Assembly: GCA_015680685.1 (NCBI GenBank)
Contig: MNCI01029685.1
Location: 19,031 to 80,429 of the forward strand
Direction of reading: 5' to 3'
Length of the DNA stretch: 61,399 nucleotides
DNA from: Gnetum montanum
Taxonomy: Eukaryota; Streptophyta; Gnetopsida; Gnetales; Gnetaceae
Shown: positions 31,961-42,860 of the stretch, piece by piece
Numbering within the stretch: the stretch's first letter is position 1
How the letters are laid out: every line of letters begins with the position of its first letter
Position numbers and translations under genes: made by a program
Notes under the pieces: model-generated
What the model saw: only the letters and a program-made list of their open reading frames with translations
The model's database searches: none
What the model was told of the DNA's origin: nothing

Positions 31961-34517
31961 TGGCTTACCTTGATCTAATATGTGATCACATGGATCAACA
32001 TGACAGTATGAACATTAGAGGACATTTGGTTTGAAGAAGGCTCAAAAATATTTCTGAAAGCAGTTGATGTAGGGTTAGCAACCACTGATGTCTATAAGGC
32101 TTTTTCTTGACTATTTGGCCTGAAGAAAACCCTCTTTTGAGGCTTATGTTTAGAGCCACTTAGATGATCATTTGGCTATAAGTTCACTAACCTCGTGGCA
32201 TTTTGTTACTATGGCTATGGTGAAATTTTCCCTTGTGTTGATGGTGCAAGTATCAAGATAGTTGTCTTAGAAGATGTAGGGTGATGTGATGGATATCAAG
32301 AAGGATAAGAAAAGGGAGACTAAAAATGTGGAGTGGGGATTCAATGATATTCTAGAGGGTAGTAGTAATGAGTGAAAGGAGTGTGGCTTGTTGATCCATA
32401 AAGACATATATGTTGTTGGATGTAACATGCATAAGGATTTGATTACCTATGAGGATATTTCTACTACAACGGTGGCATCACCCACAACTATAGGTTTTTC
32501 TATTGCTGATACTAATCTTAAGGTTGAGGTAACCACTTGGATAATACTGTATTGGGTAGCACTATTGCTTGTAATTTCCTTGTGGGTAAGGCAATCTCCT
32601 AGATAGTTACTTTCTTGCCAATTTCAAATTCAATGCATACATCCTTGGGATGTTCATATTGGTAAATTTCACATTCATCATCATCTATGTTTGAACCAGC
32701 AACCTCATCAACTACTACAACCTTACCTTTTTAGTAATAGTGGTCCTTGCCCATATCTTTTTTTCTCCTTCTATCTTTATCTCTACTTCCTTTCTTCATC
32801 TTCTCCTCCATAATTTTAAGAGTAGTTTGGAACTTATCATCCAAGGAGTTCCACATTTTATCCACCTTAGCTAATATTTTAGTAACAGATTTCTAGATTG
32901 ATAGGGTTTTCCTTTACATCACTTCATCTAGTGGTGCTTCCTCCTCTAAATCACAAAAACACATCTTCCTTTTGCAAATGAAGGGATCCCTATTATACTC
33001 CTTTGCACTTTCTCTCTTTTTTAGCTCTTCTTCTTCCTTTGCCACCTATTTAATTAGTCTTTGGATGTTATAAGCGCTCATTTTGAAAAGTCTCCCTTAG
33101 GCATAGACCCCAATATTTTCTTTGGTTTTGCTTCATAGCCCATCTATAATGTAGCAAATCTACTTTCTTTGCAAAAATCCATGGCCTAAGCATCGGTGCA
33201 AGACGGATTAGTACATGCCTAAAGCTACATCCAAGGATTCATGATAGCCTTGCTTCCATCCTTGGATTTGTTTCCTCAAATTGGACACTTGGGAGTATGT
33301 CTAGTACTTGTTGTTAAATATCTTGAGCATGATACTCCACTTGCAAATGGATTCTAATTCTAATAACTAATACCAAAATTTCACTTCTTTGATAAGTATC
33401 CTTCATAATAGTGTTAGCTTCTACCACTCATTCTGAATGTTCTATAAGGTGTAGGCATCATGGAAAGCATGTAGATCATGTTAAGGGTCAACATTATATC
33501 CTCCTTCAAACTTAGGGATATTATTCATATCCAACCTTTTAATGTTATCTTTTTGATGCCTAGTGGGAATTAGAATTACTTTTGAAATATTAAGCATGAT
33601 CCTAGTAGCTAGTAATGGTTCATCATAGTTGTTACATTCATGGTGGCCCTTATCATGGCCATTCCTCCTATGATGAGACCTATTGTGCCTCCACTCTTAG
33701 TGATGCTCCTCTTCCTCTCATGGTTACCTAGACTCCTAGTTTACTCATCATGATGGGATTTCCTATCATCTCCATATCAATCCTGATCATTCCTTCTTTT
33801 TTCTTAGCCATGACTCCTCTTGTTAGAGTTTTATGATGAGAATAATGGTGAAGGTGAAAGACTAGGAGAACAATGCCTACTAGTCCTTCTTCTATGGTTT
33901 ATTGCTTAATCTTTTTCCTTATCTTTGGATGAAAAACTAGGAGATCTATCCTTTAATATTCTTTAGGCCTTGGAGTCTATCCTTCCCTCATCAAAGTTCT
34001 CCATGGTTGATTACAACTATTGGTAAAGGATGATGTCCTCAACAAAAGTAGGAGAATCTATATATTGAAAAAGCCTTAAGAAGAAACCAATGCCCTGTTT
34101 TTGTGATTGCAAAAATAATGATTTTGGGATCCTTTTGCCCTTGGAGGCTTCATATCAGGCCTCCATGCATTTATCTTTCTTGATTAGTGCTTCTATGGAC
34201 TGATAGTCTCTAGAGGTGTGGTTTGTTGCCCTATACTCTAGCCCTGTTGCTTCAATGCCCAGCCTCATGAGTTGGGCCATGACCATGTTGGGAACAGATC
34301 AATTAGGAGGTGACACAATGTTTCCTTTCATATCCCTCCAATGTAAGTATGCATCCTAACGAAGGATGAAGATAAAATTTAGATAGTAGGGATTCAGATG
34401 GGCATAAACTATCCTCAGCTGCTGAGGCTTCTCATCGGTAGTCCTAATAGTCCTATCCTATTATTTATTGGAATCATCAACATGTGATGGAGATTCGTTC
34501 ATGCAAGAAGAATCCAT
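31961..34517 (-). pseudogene. gag: Degenerate gag of element C with N-terminal WRDM domain
   Basis: The probable start is MDSSCMNESPSHVDD at 34517. An N-terminal region shared with element D follows (LRIVYAHLNPYYLNFIFIL, HWRDMKGNIVSPPN, AQLMRLG, then RDYQSIEA). Next come an Arg-rich part (about 33900-33700, INHRRRTSRH) and a gag core around 33540-33050. The zinc knuckle near 32640-32690 reads CEIYQYEHPKDVC: the second Cys has become Tyr. The C-terminal tail (about 32150-31990) has the family motif KRVFFRPNSQ and VVANPTS before the protease. Confidence 0.65.
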
Positions 34518-34659
34518 CTTAGTAATGTGTATTAAGTGTGCCTTGATAAAATTTTATTATTATTATTTTGGATGAAAGGTAACTCATTATATTTTCCTTA
34601 CAATGATTTTATATGAATTACTATTTAACAATATTTAGTGTACTTAAGCTAAAAGAAGT

Positions 34660-34676
34660 TCCTAGCAACAACGACA
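34660..34676 (-). promoter_or_regulatory. tRNA-Asp primer-binding site, element C (eroded)
   Basis: TCCTAGCAACAACGACA matches the tRNA-Asp 3' end at 11 of 17 positions; five of the six changes are transitions. Its place one base from the LTR supports the call. Confidence 0.65.
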
Positions 34677-34677
34677 A

Positions 34678-35577
34678 TGATGAATGGTGGATAATCCCTA
34701 CACCCAACCATACGAATCACAAGCATTTATATTTAATTCAGTTAAACCTTGTGGACTTATTTACCTAAGTTGTGTATATTACTAAATAATGAATTATGTG
34801 GTTATAAGTCATTGCCTTCTCAACTGACATTTGTGTTTATTTATGTGTATGGTTAAGTGTGGTTGAGGCATAAGATACTTATCTTTATACTTTTTTATTA
34901 TTTTTCTTCTATTTGGTAATTGATTAAATGAATGAAGATTTAATAATTCAATTAATGAACTAATTAACTACTTCATTAACTAACTATCTGAATGTGGGGT
35001 ATTTGTTTCCACTTGTCATACACATTTTGAACCTATACTAACATTGTTGGATTATCAAGTGTCCACTATCGGGCATACTAAGTATCCACTATTGGGATTA
35101 CCAAGCATTAATATGTTATGGTTGAAGTGGTCATACTCACATGCTTATGAATAATAACATTAATTATGTAAGAAAAATAATGTAATTACATATAAAGTAA
35201 AGTGCCAAAAAGTAGAGTTATGCTAATATACATATTACAATGGATAGAGGTAATCTCAATTTTATTGTTGTCCATGCAAATGTGTCTAAGTACATATGCA
35301 CTCAAATAAAATATCATACAATCTCTTTAATCCACACTATGGGCACTCAAAGGAAAAATATTTTAAATTTTATGAAAGAAAACTATAAGAGTTTGGCTAA
35401 GGCTAAGACCCAAAGGCACCATAAATGTGAGGGGCATGCACATTTATATAGGCAATGACTACATCAACATTAATGTACCTACATCAACACATCCTAGCAT
35501 GCGCTGATGAGGATGTGTTGATGGAGTTGTGTTAATGGGCATGTGTCAATGCAACCTATTTTATTGATGATTCATCA
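34678..35577 (-). mobile_element. 5' LTR of element C
   Basis: It runs from TGATGAATGGTGG to GATTCATCA. A TATA-like box (TATATAAATG on the minus strand) is near 35441-35451 and AATAAA at 35261-35266. U3 has GATG/ATGTGTCAATG repeats of the B type. The next base begins the satellite array. Confidence 0.8.
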
Positions 35578-36348
35578 ACTATTCTATTCCAACTATCTGT
35601 GTCTTCTCCAAAGCACATAATTGCATTTAAATGTTGTATTGATTATTTGATTAATAATAAAACATTTCTAGAATCATTGTTACATAAGAAATTTCAACAA
35701 TGCCTTCATGAGTTTATTCTTTCAACACAAACTATAGAATATAATGAATGAGAAATGAATGAACACACAATACAATGATAAGAAACGAATGAATAAATCA
35801 ATGAAAGTCAATGTAATAGTTGGAAGAGTCCAAATATAAATTAATGAACTATTCTATTCCAAGTGTCTATGCCTTTTTTAAAACACATAATTACATTTAA
35901 ATTTTGTATTGATTGTTTGATTAATAATAGAACATTTCTAGAGTCATTATTACATAAGAATTTTTAATGATGTCTTCATGAGTTGATTCCTTCAACACAA
36001 ACTATGGAATACAATGGATGAAAAATGAATGAACAAACAACACAATGATAAGAAATGAATGAATAAATCAATAAAATTCATTGTAATAATTTAAAGAGTC
36101 CGAATATAAATGAATGGACTATTCTATTTCAAATGTCTATGTCTTCTTTAAAACACATAATTGCATTTAAATTTTGTATTGGTTGTTTGATTAATAATAG
36201 AACATTTCTAGAGTCATTGTTCCATAAAAAGTTTCAATGATGCATTCATCAGTTGATTCTTTTAATACAAACTATGAAATGTAATGAATGAGAAATGAAT
36301 GAACAAATAATACAATGTTAAGAAATGAATGAATAAACTAATGAAAGT
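35578..36348. repeat. 270-bp satellite array, left part
   Basis: Monomers start at ACTATTCTATTCC: 35578, 35848 and 36118. The first two are exactly 270 bases. The third is interrupted after 231 bases by element D and continues at 46470 for 39 bases, again 270 in total. Each has an A/T-rich first half and a GAATGA-rich second half. No coding frame. Confidence 0.92.
36344..36348. repeat. Target-site duplication AAAGT of element D (left)
   Basis: Identical to 46465-46469. The satellite monomer has a single AAAGT here in uninterrupted units. Confidence 0.92.
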
Positions 36349-37208
36349 TGATCAGTGGCAAGGTACCCCTATGCTCAACCATACAAATCAAAAGCATTCA
36401 TGTGCAATCCAGTTGAATTCCATAGACTATTGTTACTAAGTACACTAGAGCTAAACAACGTATGCCTATTGTTCATTCTTTGTCTTACCAGTCCCACTTG
36501 TGGAATGCAATTGTACGGCTAAGTGTAACTAAGGCATATGATTTTTATTATTTTGTGTTTTTATGGAATTACTCACCTAGAACAAGAATAAAAGTAAGAG
36601 TGATTTAAAAGTAAAAGCGATTAATTGCTAAGTAAACTATAATCTAATCTATCCTAACACAAGTAGCTGTTCTCACTTCCTGAACACATCCCAAACTCCA
36701 TGCAAACATTGTTGGGCTATCAAACGCTAATCGTTTCTGAGCTACCAAGTGTCACACGTATGCTTGAGGAGGTTGTGCTTATGTAATTTAACAATATGCT
36801 TAATTGATCAAAACTAGTTGCTGCATAAATAACATTAATGTAAATTGCATGAAATAATAATGTGTAAATGCATAAGAAAGAAAATCTCAAGTGCTGCAAA
36901 GAACGGATCAAAGAGCTCGTCTTTATTGCCAACACAATGGTGTGCTTAGGTACATCAATGCTTGAATAAAGATCCATTCACACTTAGACCTCCTGCTGCG
37001 GGCACTTGGAAAATATTCTAACTTTCAAATGGACAAAATACAAGAGTTTTTCTACTTGGCTGCTAAAAACGTACTCCCAATTGTGCGCCTAGGCATGCTA
37101 TTTATAGACCTAGGAGTAACCCTACGATATAAAATATATGATATCACATCTTGGACCACGATATCGTGGCCATCCCGATATTGGAGTGATGAAAAACATA
37201 ATTTATCA
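36349..37208 (-). mobile_element. 3' LTR of element D
   Basis: It runs from TGATCAGTGGCAAGG to TTTATCA. TATA box at 37098-37107 and AATAAA at 36922-36927 on the minus strand. U3 has GATATC and CGATAT repeats (37115-37185). Confidence 0.9.
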
Positions 37209-37226
37209 TACCCCCAAGATTGAATG
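37209..37226 (-). other. Polypurine tract of element D
   Basis: Minus strand: CATTCAATCTTGGGGGTA, directly followed by the LTR start TGATAAA. Confidence 0.7.
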
Positions 37227-39238
37227 AAAACTCATTCTCGAGTACAAAAGAAGAGGAACAAGTCCTTTACAAAATATAATAGGAGGTGTGGACTTATTTG
37301 ACTGACATGTAGAGTGACATAGAGAAAAAAAACAAATACAAAAGTTCCTGATCATACAATATGACAATGATGTACAAATTTGGATGTTCATGACAATAGG
37401 AAGGAACACCAACAAATCTAAAGGACATCCAACCCCTCTTGGCAATAGAAGAATAAGGGAGAGGTAGAAGACATCTAGCAGGCATGAATAATCTCCCACG
37501 AGTGATATGGTTGCATCCTCCTTAGTGATGACAATCCCACTTCCAATCCACACTTTCCATTGCAATCACAACAAAACTAAGGATTAGCATATTTAGTGCA
37601 ATAAATAATGGTTGAGTACTTTGTCTCATTGGTGATTTTTATGTAGCCAGGTTGTGATTATGATAGATTGGTTACTTGATGTTGTTAGTGGAAAGACTGA
37701 TGAATGGATTAAATTCGAGAAGAAATCTATATAATTCAAAAAAAATCTTAACACAAGGAGTACTAGAAAATGGGTATTCACAAGAATAAAAAGGAGTTCA
37801 TTACAAACAATTGTGAAGGTGAATACAATTGAATGACATGGATGGGGTAAATAAAAAGAATTTGATTGTAACAATGTCTAAGGATACAAACTTAACTTAA
37901 CTAAACCAAAATATATGCAAGTGGGTCCTCCCCAAAGAAAGAACGGGCCTTTTATGCCCTTGCATAACTTTAAACCGAGGAGTCTGTGGGCACCATGGAT
38001 GATTAATGGTTACAAAAAGTTAAGTACAAAAACCCAAAAGTAACTGACTAAGAAACTCGACACATTAAACTAGAACATTGAATTAAAACATGAAACTAAC
38101 AGCGAGGTGAGGCATGAAGAGCATAGATGGATGACAGAGAGAGTGGAATGGAGTTCCTAATTATGGTCACATACAATCCCTTTTGGAGTTTGTGATTAAT
38201 TGACTTGGTAGGATTCTTCCTCAGTTTAGATCAAAACCAACCACTTTCAATGACTTCGCATTAACATTCTATGGCTAGTCCATCCCTTGAGACATAAGAA
38301 TGCTTCCACAAAATAACCACCATTCCAAATTAGAGTGAAGGTAGGAAGTGAGAAAGGGCCTTAGTTAGAGGAGACAAGAGAAGTCTCATAACCAATGCTT
38401 GTATCCCTTTTATTCGGTCTAAAGGGTGTGCATTGAATCCCCATATTTTTTTTGAATGGAAACCACACCATGCAAAGACCCATGCATTTTTTGCATTTAT
38501 TTTGTCTAAGAGATGTGATTTGAATCCTCATCTCTTTCCTCTTTTTTCTTGTTTTTTTCTATGATGAGGACCACACCATGCAAGAACTTATTTGACTTCC
38601 TATTATGAAATGATCTAGAATGGTGAGAAGCTTACGAGAACACTCTTTCACATATGAAAACAAAAAAAAACAAAGAATACCACATCCCTTTGAAGCCACA
38701 CCCTATCCAAACCTTTGATTCCTTCCTGATTCTGAAAACTACACAAGTCACCAATTTATTAAAGTTGTATTAATGAAGAAGAGACTGCACACTTCCAAAA
38801 CAAGGAAAACCATAGAGTATGTGGATGGGTGGATGATGTGGGCTCACTGCCTATTACATGAAAAGAAACCATGTCCCAGTTATTAGTAATGACATTCAAA
38901 GTTAGAAACTAGACATCAACAATCAAATTACAAATGAAGCATACCACCGTAGAGTAGTGCATTACCATTGTACCTGCCACCTTATTAGTAGAAAAAAGTA
39001 GAGAAACACATCAAACACAAGCAAACATAACCATAAAAGAAAGTAAAAGAGTAAACAATAAATATTGAAGATATTAACATGGTGTAAAACAAAAACTAAG
39101 AAAAGATGAATAACCTTAAAAAATACAAATATGTAAAATAAAAAATACAAAGAAGATGAAAATAAAAACTTGTAAAACCAAAAATGTGTAAAAATAAAAG
39201 ATCAAAAATGAGGAGCCACCTAAGGTGTTAGTATGGGT
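37227..39238 (-). other. Untranslated block of element D
   Basis: No credible frame. It holds the conserved hairpin (37914-37966) and two tandem copies of a segment ending CCACACCATGCAA (about 38400-38480 and 38497-38585), also doubled in element E. The 39000-39200 part is A-rich on the plus strand; the resulting T-rich minus strand gives Phe-rich frames. Confidence 0.6.
37914..37966 (-). other. Conserved hairpin in the untranslated block (element D copy)
   Basis: TATGCAAG (37914-37921) pairs with CTTGCATA (37959-37966). On the RNA strand the stem can extend by three G-C pairs past a one-base bulge. Confidence 0.6.
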
Positions 39239-42200
39239 GGCCATCTCTCCCACAACTAAGTTGAAAGGGAGAGATCTAAAAGATTGAGTGTGGTTTTCCA
39301 TCTAGAGAAGTGTTTGTTGAGTTGGTTGGCTTGGGCTCATGGAAAGGTTTTATTTGTTGAATGTTAACTAACTATTTTTTATCTAGGCTGTCAAGGTTGT
39401 AGATGATCATGGTCTTAGATGGAAAAGTCTCATCAATGATGTCAGATTCTTCCCACAATGTTTGAAATTTGGTTCATTGGGGTACATGTGCAGGATTCCA
39501 ATAGAGAACCTTGTCTCCTAGTTAAAACATGATTTTTCTTATTTTGAGATCATGGAATTTCTTGTTGAATACCTTATGTGTCTTGTTGGATGATAGGGCC
39601 ATTAACTGATTTTCATCTACAAGGTTGAGACTCATTAATCACTCTTTCTATGCTAGACTTAGATCTAGGTCAAGGTCATAGGTTGTAGAGAGTGTGCAGA
39701 GTTCAGATTGGATGGGCAATGTTGGTAGTTTTCCATACATGAGGTCATAGGGAGAATAACCTATGGAAAGCTTCCATGTGGAGTGATAGGCCCAAAGGAC
39801 ATCATTTAATTTAGTGCTCCAGTCCCTTTGGTATTTACTAATGGTATGTGTTAAGATTTTTATAATCTCTCAATTAGTAACTTCAACTTGACCATTGGCT
39901 TGTGAGTGATATGGTGTTGTGAATTTATATTCAAACCCCAAGTGTTGCATTAGCTTCTGAAAAGTGGCACCTATAAAATGAGTTCCATTATTAGAAATTA
40001 ACACATGAGGTATACCAAACCTCTTTATAATGGTTTGTTGCACAAACTGAGCAACAGTGGTGGATGTAAAGTCAGTGAAGGCTGTTGCTTCTACCCACTT
40101 ACTACAATAGTCAACTACGAATATTATATATGCCTTTTCATTTGATAAAGATGTGATGGAACCCATAAATTCAATGCCCCAGATATCGAATGGTTCAAGA
40201 GGTTGTATCCATTTTTTTGGTCCCTCCTTTCGAGCTGTTATTCTACCATCCCTCTGGTGATGATCACAAGCATGAATGAATTGATGTGCATCCCTAAAGA
40301 TTGTTGGCTAATAATACCTTTCCATGAGGATTTTTATGGTTGTGTGTCTCCCAACATAATGGCCCCCATAAGGACCTTTGTGAGCATCTTAAAGAAGGCA
40401 AAGTTGATTTGTATCAGGGACACACTAATGTACCAAGCCATCAGGACAAACCTTGTAAAGGTTTTCATTAATCTCCATGAAATATTTGACTCGGTGAAGA
40501 AACTGTTGTTTCTTTCTAGTGTCTAGCCCTTGCAGTAGTTCTTGATTGAGCAGATAAGTGAGGATGGTGTTGTACCATTTTGGTTCATCGAGCATTTATG
40601 CATTAATATCACCTACAAGAGAGATTTGTTAGGGAATTAATCATAAAAAGGGATCTCTTTCTCCTTGCCATCCCATCTTAATTGTGATAAGTGATCCACA
40701 ATCACATTCTCCACACCTTTATGATCTATCATTGTGAGATCGAATTCCTACAAAATCACGAGCCACCATATGACACGGGGGTTCACCGTTGATTTGTTCA
40801 TCAGAAATCTAATGGCACTGTGATTTGTATGCACAAACACTTTGTAGCTAAGCACATAGTGCCTAAACTTCTCTAAGGCAAACACCACTACCATCAACTA
40901 CTTTTTTATGGTGGTGTAGTTCAATTGTGCACCTGCGATGCTTCAGCTTGTGTAGTGAATATAATATAGAAGTTTTTGATCATCCATCTATGTAAGCACT
41001 ACCCCCAAAGCATAATTTGATGCATCAGTCATCACATGAAATGGTCTTGACTAATCTGGTGCTTAAAGAATGGGAGTTTCAACAAGCTTTTGCTTCAACT
41101 ATTGAAATGCTAATTCACGTGTAAGGGTCCAGATGAATGATACATCCTTCTTTATCAATTCTACTAATAGCTTGGCAATTTTGGAAAAATTCTCAATGAA
41201 TCGTTAGTAGTAGCCAATATGACCAAGGAATGATTGAACTTCTTTGACTATTTCAAGTTGGCAGGTCATTCCTTGGATGGCCTTTATTTTTTTAGGGTCC
41301 ATCTCAATTCTTGTTTTTGAGATGTGATGCCCCAAGACTGTGCCTTCCTAGATCATAAGATGGCTCTTTTGCCAATTGAGCCAAAGGTTTGTTTCAACAA
41401 ATTTTTTCAACACCTACTCAAGACGGTCCAAGGCTTGCTTGAACATATCACCATAGGTAGAAAAATCATCCATGAAAACTTCTACCCTACTAACAATCTA
41501 CTATTGAAAAATTCTAAGAACTAATCATTGAAATGTGGCTGGGGCATTGCATAGACCAAATGGCATCTGTAGGTAGGCAAAAGTCCCCCAAGAACTTGTG
41601 AAAGTTACTTTTGTCTAGTTCTCTGGTGCAATTCAAATTTGGTTATAGCCACTATAACTATCCCAAAAGCTATAAAAGCTATGCCTGAAAATGGTGTCCA
41701 GTACTTGGTTGATGAAAGGCAATAGAAAATGATCCTTGAAAGTTGCCATGTTGAGTAGCCAAAAATCAATGCACATTCACCATTTGCCTCCTTTCTTTGG
41801 TACGATCACAAGTGGACTAACCCACTCACTATCTGCAACAGCATAGATGAATCCCACTTTGAGGAGTTGTTCAATCTTCTCTTTAACAATCTATTTTAAC
41901 TTAGGATTCAAAAATTGTTGCAATTGTTGTTTTAGTTTGATGAGGAGATCAGTGTATATTTGGTGCTAGCATATTCTTGGATCTATCCCAGTGAGCTTGG
42001 AATATGACCAAGCAAAGGCTGCTAACCACTTTTTCACAACTTTTTCTTCTATTCTATAGTAAGCTTGGCATTAATAATAATTGACCTCCCATTTTTCAAA
42101 AATACATACTCCATTCTAGCTAGTAACATCTCCAATTCAAGGGGCTCTTATTTAAAATTATTAGGAATTTCCAACTCACCTCAATTGATATCTCAATTTG

Positions 42201-42860
42201 CTCCTTCAGAGAGCTGGTAGTGAACTTGCTCAAGTTCATCCATACTTAAAACATACTCTTACACTAGGCCCTCAGTTGGTTCCATGCATAATATACTATT
42301 GCTAGCATCAGCTATCAGCCACTGGGTGCCTTCTTGTTTTGTGGCTGCTACGTATAGACATTTTTGGATCTCAGCTTCTGGTGCACACTACTTGTATGCA
42401 GAGATAGATGTTTACTTTACTTATCATAATTTCTATGAAAAATAGCACCTTGAATCGCTATACATGATACATGGAACTCTCTTCTCCTCGATCTTTCCAA
42501 ATTCATTTTATTTTAATATCTCCAAGGAAAGATATCCAATGCTCATTTTGGCATCCACAATACTTAGCCATGCCTTTTCCATAATGATTAGAAAGTCTCC
42601 CTTGCAGTTCTCCACTTTGATTACTAGGAAATTAGTAGGATATAACCACCCACAAATGGTGGTGAAGATGTCTTCAACCAGTCTCAATGGAACAGTGATG
42701 AAGCGATCCACCAATTCTAGCTGGATGTTGCTCTTCTTCAAAGGGGGAAGGTTCCACATTATGTACATCTCATGCGAGATAAAATTAACACTAAAACCAA
42801 AGTCAAGAAGAGCTTTGCAAGGCTCATTCCTAGCAATTTACAAGTAAACTAGGGGACTTC
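39227..42860 (-). pseudogene. pol: Degenerate pol of element D, best preserved in the window
   Basis: Order on the minus strand: the protease site near 42813 (ALLDFGFSVNF, where the usual D-S/T-G is D-F-G), followed by LVEDIFTTICGW and FLIIMEKAWLSI. RT has the active-site segment VEVFMDDFSTYG at about 41460-41485, then LNWQKSHLMI and a GYY-RFIENFSKIA segment. RNase H covers roughly 41050-40760. Integrase has a zinc-finger part with RDGRITARKEGPK near 40240, then the catalytic core 40166-39870 with VDYCSKWVEA, SNNGTHF and a Glu in NGQVEVTN, so the three acidic residues can be placed. The end is LVNIQQIKPFHEPK near 39340. FMDDFS and SKWVEA are Athila/Tat hallmarks. Scattered stops and frameshifts make it non-functional. 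Confidence 0.8.
39239..39261 (-). other. Internal polypurine-tract-like motif of element D
   Basis: Minus strand: CAACTTAGTTGTGGGAGAGA, then TGG. It overlaps the end of the pol reading frame. Confidence 0.45.

Larger units (their letters stand above)
23890..35577 (-). mobile_element. Element C: gag-pol Athila/Tat-like element with extra ORF, 3' end lost
   Basis: From right to left: 5' LTR 34678-35577, primer site 34660-34676, gag to about 31961, pol about 31960-27390 with an internal tandem duplication, an untranslated block, and an extra ORF 25367-23890 homologous to that of element A. The ORF stops matching A before its coiled-coil tail, and no 3' LTR or polypurine tract follows, so the left end has been deleted. 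To the right, the LTR directly abuts the 270-bp satellite array. Confidence 0.75.

Noticed and set aside
37206-37874. Hydrophobic minus frames next to the D polypurine tract
   Set aside because: T-rich strand composition explains them, and they are not conserved as frames in element E.
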